A stretch of 64,000 nt of DNA from Phycicoccus avicenniae (GTDB lineage: Bacteria; Actinomycetota; Actinomycetes; Actinomycetales; Dermatophilaceae). Made by a program: the position numbers and the translations under genes. The notes under the pieces are model-generated. The model did no database searches, had not been told where the DNA came from, and saw only the letters and a list, made by a program, of their open reading frames with translations. Positions 59,669 through 64,000 of the stretch are shown one piece after another; the stretch's first letter is position 1; each line of letters opens with the position of its first letter. Where the stretch lies: NCBI RefSeq assembly GCF_018139485.1, contig NZ_JAGSNF010000003.1, positions 357,524 to 421,523 of the forward strand. Reading direction: 5' to 3'.

Positions 59669-61786
59669 ATGACCACGACCGCCCCCGAGGCCCACGCCGA
59701 GGTCGTCACGCACAGCCCGGTCCAGGACGTCGTCCTGCCAGGCGGCGCGGGCGTCCTCGCCCTCGTGACGCTGGACAACGGCAAGGACCACACCCGTCCG
59801 ACCACCTTCGGACCCGAGTCCGTCGCCGGGCTCCAGGAGACCTTCGACTCCCTGCGCGCCCGAGCCGAGGCCGGCGAGATCCAGGCCGCCGCCGTCACCG
59901 GCAAGCCGTTCGTCTTCGCCGTCGGCGCCGACCTGTCCGGCGTGCCGACCGTCACCGACCGCGCGCAGGCCCTGGAGATCGCCCGCGCCGGACACCGCGC
60001 CTTCGCGACGTTCGCCGACCTGCCCGTCCCGACGTTCGCCTTCGTGAACGGGGCGGCGATGGGCGGCGGTGTCGAGCTCGCGCTGTCCGCGACGTACCGG
60101 ACCGTGTCGGCCGGTGTCCCGGCGTTCGCCCTGCCCGAGACCTTCCTCGGGCTGCTGCCCGGGTGGGGTGGGTGCTGGCTGCTGCCGCGGCTCGTCGGGC
60201 CGGAGCACGCGCTCACGGTCATCGCGGCGAACCCGCTGTCCCAGAACCGGATGCTGCCGGCGAAGGACGTCGCCCGGCTCGGCATCGCCGACGTCCTCCT
60301 CGAGCCCGCCGACTTCCTCGAGGACTCCCTGCGCTGGGCCGCCGCCGTGCTCACCGGTGAGGTGTCGGTCGACCGCGCCCCGGTCGACCTCGACGACGCG
60401 CAGGCCTGGGACGCGGCGTGCGACGCCGCCCGGAAGAACGCCCTCGCGAAGACCGCGGGCCGCTCCCCCGGCGTCCTGCGGGCGATCGACCTCGTCCGCG
60501 CCGCCCGCACGAGTGACCGCGAGGAGGCCTTCGCCGCCGAGGACGAGGCGCTCGGCGACCTCGTCATGTCCGACGAGCTGCGCGCCGGCCTGTACGCCTT
60601 CGACCTCGTCCAGAAGCGCGCCAAGCGGCCGGCCGGCGCCCCGGACAAGGCCCTCGCCCGGCCCGTGACGAAGGTCGGCGTCGTCGGCGCCGGGCTCATG
60701 GCGAGCCAGCTCGCGCTGCTCTTCGCCCGCCGCCTCGGGGTCCCGGTCGTCATGACCGACCTCGACGAGGAGCGGGTGACCACGGGCGTCGAGTCCGTCC
60801 ACCGGGAGGTCGAGGCGCTTCTCGAGAAGCGCCGAGTCTCCCCCGACCAGGCGTCCTTCCTCACCCGCGCCGTCACCGGCTCGACGTCCAAGGACGGGTT
60901 CGCCGACGCCGACCTCGTCATCGAGGCCGTCTTCGAGGAGATGTCGGTCAAGCAGCAGGTGTTCGCCGAGGTCGAGGCCGTCGTCTCCCCCGAGTGCGTC
61001 CTCATGACGAACACCTCGTCGCTGTCGGTCACCGAGATGGCGAGCCGGCTGGAGCACCCGGAGCGGGTCGTCGGGTTCCACTTCTTCAACCCGGTCGCCG
61101 TCATGCCGCTGCTCGAGATCGTCCCCGGCGAGCGGACCGACGAGGCGACGCTCGCGACGGCGTTCGCGACCGGCAAGGCGCTGAGGAAGACGTGCATCCG
61201 CTCCAAGGACACCGCGTCGTTCGTCGTCAACCGCCTGCTCGGCCGGTTCATGGGCGAGTACAGCCGGATCGTCGACGAGGGCACCCCGGTCGAGGTCGCG
61301 GACCGCGCCGTCGCGGGCCTGGCCCCGATGCCGCCGTTCGTCCTCCTCGGGCTCGTCGGGCCGGCCATCGCGCTGCACAACAGCGAGACGCTGCACCGCG
61401 CCTTCGGCGACCGGTTCCACGTCTCGCCGACGCTGCGCCGCGTCGTCGAGGCCGGCAAGCGCGGGTACTACCTCACCGACGAGCGCGGCCGCCCCGTCCC
61501 CGACCCGGAGGTCGAGGCGATGCGCGAGCAGCCGGCCGAGCCGGTCGTCCTCGAGGTCGACGAGGTCCGTGAGCGGGTGCTCGGCGCCATCGCGGAGGAG
61601 GTCGGCATCATGCTCGCCGACGGGGTCGTCGAGGCCCCGATGGACATCGACCTCGCGATGATCACCGGCGCCGGGTTCCAGTTCTGGAACGGCGGGATCA
61701 TCCCGCTCCTGGACCGCGAGGGCGTCACCGAACGGGTCCTCGGCCGCCGGGTCCTGCCCCGCGGCGTCGCGAGCGTCCTCGCCTGA
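59669..61786 (+). CDS. fadB: Fatty-acid oxidation multifunctional subunit: enoyl-CoA hydratase/3-hydroxyacyl-CoA dehydrogenase
   Basis: 705-residue bifunctional beta-oxidation enzyme. Crotonase domain first (about 1-200, FVNGAAMGGGVELALSATYR for the oxyanion hole, LPETFLGLLPGWGG for catalytic Glu), linker, NAD domain with GVVGAGLMASQLALLF (about 337), MTNTSSLSVTEMA, HFFNPVAVMPLLEIV and the C-terminal 3HCDH repeat, MITGAGFQFWNGG. ATG three bases after fadA stop. With FadA and an acyl-CoA dehydrogenase (not here except AidB-like) it performs steps two to four of beta-oxidation. Confidence 0.94.
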   Translation: MTTTAPEAHAEVVTHSPVQDVVLPGGAGVLALVTLDNGKDHTRPTTFGPESVAGLQETFDSLRARAEAGEIQAAAVTGKPFVFAVGADLSGVPTVTDRAQALEIARAGHRAFATFADLPVPTFAFVNGAAMGGGVELALSATYRTVSAGVPAFALPETFLGLLPGWGGCWLLPRLVGPEHALTVIAANPLSQNRMLPAKDVARLGIADVLLEPADFLEDSLRWAAAVLTGEVSVDRAPVDLDDAQAWDAACDAARKNALAKTAGRSPGVLRAIDLVRAARTSDREEAFAAEDEALGDLVMSDELRAGLYAFDLVQKRAKRPAGAPDKALARPVTKVGVVGAGLMASQLALLFARRLGVPVVMTDLDEERVTTGVESVHREVEALLEKRRVSPDQASFLTRAVTGSTSKDGFADADLVIEAVFEEMSVKQQVFAEVEAVVSPECVLMTNTSSLSVTEMASRLEHPERVVGFHFFNPVAVMPLLEIVPGERTDEATLATAFATGKALRKTCIRSKDTASFVVNRLLGRFMGEYSRIVDEGTPVEVADRAVAGLAPMPPFVLLGLVGPAIALHNSETLHRAFGDRFHVSPTLRRVVEAGKRGYYLTDERGRPVPDPEVEAMREQPAEPVVLEVDEVRERVLGAIAEEVGIMLADGVVEAPMDIDLAMITGAGFQFWNGGIIPLLDREGVTERVLGRRVLPRGVASVLA

Positions 61787-61794
61787 GCCGCGGG

Positions 61795-61829
61795 CGCGCG
61801 GGAGGGTCGCCGGGCGGCCCTCCCGCGCG
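61795..61829 (+). terminator. Terminator of the fadAB operon
   Basis: 12-bp stem CGCGCGGGAGGG (61795-61806) with 61818-61829, 11-base loop, directly after the fadB stop. Confidence 0.75.
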
Positions 61830-61845
61830 TCCCAGGTCGTGCGGG

Positions 61846-61868
61846 GTCCTGAGGGCGACGCTCAGGAC
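61846..61868. other. Second hairpin upstream of the murA-like gene
   Basis: GTCCTGAG (61846-61853) with CTCAGGAC (61861-61868), 7-base loop; outer GGG/CCC bases extend it past a bulge. It lies 20 bases upstream of the 61888 palindrome. Back-up terminator or regulatory element. Confidence 0.4.
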
Positions 61869-61887
61869 ACCCCGCCCGGCGCGTTCG

Positions 61888-61902
61888 ACATATCTCATAT
61901 GT
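61888..61902 (+). promoter_or_regulatory. Perfect inverted repeat ACATAT-CTC-ATATGT
   Basis: 15 bp, arms of six, in the only AT-rich patch of this region and ending eight bases before the first start codon of the HTH-MurA gene. It overlaps the place where -10 or transcription start should be. Strong operator candidate for the gene product's own XRE domain. Confidence 0.65.
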
Positions 61903-61910
61903 GATCTACA

Positions 61911-63461
61911 GTGGGGATCGTGACGACGACCACCGACACGTACCTGACCCGCATCGGCACCCTCATCCGGGACGCGCGACGCCACCAGGGGCTGACCCAG
62001 AACGAGCTCGCGGAGCTGCTCGGCACGAGCCAGAGCGCCGTCGCGCGGATCGAGCAGGGCAAGCAGAACCTGTCCCTCGAGATGCTCGCCCGCGTCGGCG
62101 AGAAGCTCGACAGCGAGTTCGTCTCGCTCGGGCACTCCGGCCCGCAGCACCTGCGGATCGTCGGCGGCCAGAAGCTCTCCGGGTCCATCCCGGTCAAGAC
62201 GAGCAAGAACGCCGCCGTCGCGCTGCTGTGCGCGAGCCTGCTCAACAAGGGCCGCACGACGCTGCGCAACCTCGCCCGCATCGAGGAGGTCAACCGGATC
62301 ATCGAGGTCCTCACCTCGATCGGCGTCAAGGTCCGCTGGCTGCCCGACAGCAACGACCTCGAGATCGTGCCGCCGGCCCGGCTCGACATCGCCGGCATCG
62401 ACATCGAGGCGGCCCGGCGCACCCGGACCGTCATCATGTTCCTCGGCCCGCTGCTCCACGAGTACGACGCCTTCCGGCTGCCGTACGCCGGCGGCTGCGA
62501 CCTCGGGACCCGCACCGTCGAGCCGCACCTGTCGGCGCTGCGCCACTTCGGCCTCGACGTCACCGCGACGCACGGCTTCTACGAGTCGGCCGTCGACGCC
62601 GAGCGGCACCCGAAGCGCGCCATCGTCCTCACCGAGCGCGGCGACACCGTCACCGAGAACGTCCTCATGGCGGCCGCCCGCTACGAGGGCACGACGGTCA
62701 TCCGCAACGCCTCGTCGAACTACATGGTCCAGGACCTGTGCTTCTTCCTCCAGGGCCTCGGCGTGCGGATCGAGGGGATCGGCACGACCACCCTCACCGT
62801 GACCGGCGTCACGACCGTCGACATGGACATCGAGTACTCCCCCTCCGAGGACCCGATCGAGGCGATGAGCCTCATCGCGGCCGCGGTCGTCACGAAGTCG
62901 ACGATCACGATCGAGCGTGTCCCGATCGAGTTCCTCGAGATCGAGCTCGCGACGCTCGAGGAGATGGGCCTGCGGTTCGACACCACCGAGGAGTACCTCG
63001 CGAAGAACGGGCACACCCGGCTCGTCGACCTCACGATCCATCCCGGCCCGCTCACCGCGCCGAAGGACAAGATCGCGCCGATGCCCTTCCCGGGCCTCAA
63101 CATCGACAACCTGCCGTTCTTCGCGCTCATCGCGGCCTGCGCCGAGGGCACGACGATGATCCACGACTGGGTCTACGAGAACCGGGCGATCTACCTCACC
63201 GAGCTGACGAAGATCGGCGGCCAGGTCCAGCTGCTCGACCCGCACCGCGTCATGATCACCGGCCCGACGCCGAAGTGGCGTGCCGCCGAGGTCATGTGCC
63301 CGCCGGCCCTGCGTCCCGGCGTCGTCGTCCTCCTCGCGATGCTCGCGGCGCCGGGCACGTCGGTCCTGCGCAACGTCTACGTCATCAACCGCGGCTACGA
63401 GGACCTCGCCGAGCGGCTCAATGCTCTCGGCGCGACGATCGAGACCTTCCGCGACATCTGA
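61911..63461 (+). CDS. XRE helix-turn-helix domain fused to MurA-like UDP-GlcNAc enolpyruvyl transferase
   Basis: 516 residues. Residues 13-67 are an XRE HTH (IGTLIRDARRHQGLTQNELA, GTSQSAVARIEQGKQNLS). Residues ~80-516 are a complete MurA fold: Lys/Asn pair in PVKTSKNAAVALLCASLL, catalytic Cys in AGGCDLGTRTVEPH (about 195), NASSNYMVQDL and the Asp-bearing IDNLPFFALIAACAEGTT. MurA moves enolpyruvate from PEP to UDP-GlcNAc in peptidoglycan synthesis. Whether this paralogue is enzymatic, regulatory or both is unknown. GTG at 61911 used, GTG at 61920 possible; neither has a clear ribosome site, so a leaderless mRNA is plausible. Confidence 0.9.
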   Translation: MGIVTTTTDTYLTRIGTLIRDARRHQGLTQNELAELLGTSQSAVARIEQGKQNLSLEMLARVGEKLDSEFVSLGHSGPQHLRIVGGQKLSGSIPVKTSKNAAVALLCASLLNKGRTTLRNLARIEEVNRIIEVLTSIGVKVRWLPDSNDLEIVPPARLDIAGIDIEAARRTRTVIMFLGPLLHEYDAFRLPYAGGCDLGTRTVEPHLSALRHFGLDVTATHGFYESAVDAERHPKRAIVLTERGDTVTENVLMAAARYEGTTVIRNASSNYMVQDLCFFLQGLGVRIEGIGTTTLTVTGVTTVDMDIEYSPSEDPIEAMSLIAAAVVTKSTITIERVPIEFLEIELATLEEMGLRFDTTEEYLAKNGHTRLVDLTIHPGPLTAPKDKIAPMPFPGLNIDNLPFFALIAACAEGTTMIHDWVYENRAIYLTELTKIGGQVQLLDPHRVMITGPTPKWRAAEVMCPPALRPGVVVLLAMLAAPGTSVLRNVYVINRGYEDLAERLNALGATIETFRDI

Positions 63462-63462
63462 C

Positions 63463-63801
63463 ATGTCGCTCCCGGAGCGGCCCGCCGTCGGGCAGGTCGT
63501 CACCGTCTTCCGCAACCGGCTGCGCCCGGAGCACGAGGACGCCTACCGGGACGAGCTGGCCGTCGTCGCCGACCTCGCGGCGTCGATGCCGGGGTTCGTC
63601 GAGACGAAGACGTTCGTCGCCGACGACGGCGAGCGGTGCACGGTCGTGACCTTCGCCGACGCCGCCTCGCACGCGGGGTGGCGGGACCACCCGCGGCACC
63701 GGGAGGCCCAGCGGCACGGCGTCGCGGACTACTACGCGGAGTACTCCATCGCCGTCGGTGAGACGTCGTACGCCTCCTCGCACGTGCACCCGGGCGACTG
63801 A
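63463..63801 (+). CDS. ABM-superfamily (antibiotic biosynthesis monooxygenase-like) small protein
   Basis: 112 residues with the dimeric ferredoxin-like ABM fold: QVVTVFRNRLRPEHEDAYRDELAVVADLAASMPGFVETKTFVADDGERCTVVTFADAASHAGWRDHP-type strand-helix order. Such proteins include haem-degrading and quinone-forming monooxygenases but most are uncharacterised. ATG one base after the MurA-like stop; probable co-transcription with it, though a functional link is not evident. Confidence 0.85.
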   Translation: MSLPERPAVGQVVTVFRNRLRPEHEDAYRDELAVVADLAASMPGFVETKTFVADDGERCTVVTFADAASHAGWRDHPRHREAQRHGVADYYAEYSIAVGETSYASSHVHPGD

Positions 63802-63895
63802 TCCTTCGACCGCGCGTCGGTCCGAGCGGCACCTCACGGTCGTCGACGTCGGGCAACACGCCGACGGTCGGCGCGGCGACTTCAAGGGGTGAGTG

Positions 63896-63920
63896 CAACA
63901 CGACCTGCGGAGGTGTGTTG
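63896..63920. repeat. CAACAC/GTGTTG inverted repeat before terminal gene
   Basis: Arms at 63896-63901 and 63915-63920 flank the ribosome site of the last gene. May be an insertion-sequence end or an autoregulatory site; cannot be decided because the element leaves the window. Confidence 0.3.
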
Positions 63921-64000
63921 TGACGTTGAAGGTGGCTCGTCGTTTCGAGGATGTGTTCTGGCGGGAGTACCGCCGGCACGGACGGGTGGAGGTCGCGGCT
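63920..64000 (+). CDS. Start of a probable transposase-like protein, truncated by window end
   Basis: 27 residues visible (VTLKVARRFEDVFWREYRR, HGRVEVAA). GTG at 63920 follows GGAGG. Third codon positions include TTG, CGT, GCT and GAT, more A/T than in neighbours, which hints at foreign origin. The basic N-terminus and aromatic FWREY fit a helix-turn-helix of an IS transposase, but too little is visible for a family. Confidence 0.35.
   Translation, partial: MTLKVARRFEDVFWREYRRHGRVEVAA

Overview
The window is about 73% GC, densely packed, and reads as chromosome of a high-GC actinobacterium. The best fit is Micrococcales of the Intrasporangiaceae/Ornithinimicrobiaceae type; this is inferred from gene content and not proven. 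Supporting points are a GTP-type PEP carboxykinase, the coproporphyrin-branch haem genes (hemE, hemY, chdC), an htdX-fabG4-fadA2 cluster as in mycobacteria, a putative 10-methyl fatty-acid pair, EspC/WXG100-like small proteins, DUF3000 next to an RNase D homologue, and frequent GTGA/ATGA stop-start overlaps. Only the last ~80 bases hint at foreign DNA.

Layout. 1-5.8 kb (minus): an SDR cut by the window edge, a GNAT enzyme, thrS, a GPP34 protein, an unknown ORF with a disturbed 3' end, and a sugar-kinase/APH-fold enzyme. 5.9-12 kb: an S9 peptidase, then htdX, fabG4 and fadA2 divergent from a TetR regulator. 12-15 kb: putative tmsB and tmsA (10-methyl fatty acid synthesis) with a MOSC-like gene, then tRNA-Val(CAC). 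15-21.7 kb: a PGPGW membrane protein, pabC and pabB, an NmrA-like SDR, pckG and an acyltransferase. 21.7-26 kb: an NTF2-FMO fusion divergent from a GAF/wHTH regulator, then a quinone-reductase-like enzyme.

26-34 kb holds the most unusual locus: one operon, nuoA-X-nuoH-nuoJ-nuoK-nuoL-nuoM-nuoN. It encodes a complete complex I membrane arm. All peripheral-arm genes (nuoB, C, D, E, F, G, I) are replaced by one 351-residue protein X, which looks like a cofactor-less NuoB half joined to a NuoD-like half. NuoH has also lost its conserved acidic quinone-side loop, while pump residues in K and L remain.

34-46.8 kb: an SDR, a 540-bp non-coding stretch with three strong hairpins, tRNA genes Gly-Cys-Val, a YihY/BrkB protein, an AidB-like acyl-CoA dehydrogenase, PPK2, a RibD-C-like reductase, an alpha/beta hydrolase coupled to a two-domain LigD, a universal stress protein, MsrB and a GntP permease. 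46.8-50.7 kb: a three-gene EspC/WXG100-like operon and a DevS/DevR-like two-component pair.

50.7-58.3 kb: the haem genes chdC, hemY and hemE interleaved with a DUF4349 lipoprotein, an EamA transporter, DUF3000, an RNase D-like protein and a YrhK protein. 58.4-61.8 kb: a fadA-fadB beta-oxidation operon behind a palindromic operator. 61.9-63.8 kb: a MurA paralogue fused to an XRE DNA-binding domain, preceded by a perfect 15-bp inverted repeat, and a small ABM-fold protein. The window ends in the start of a probable transposase-like gene.

Functional themes are fatty-acid turnover (two thiolase operons and the methyl-branching pair), energy conversion, folate and haem synthesis, and stress response.
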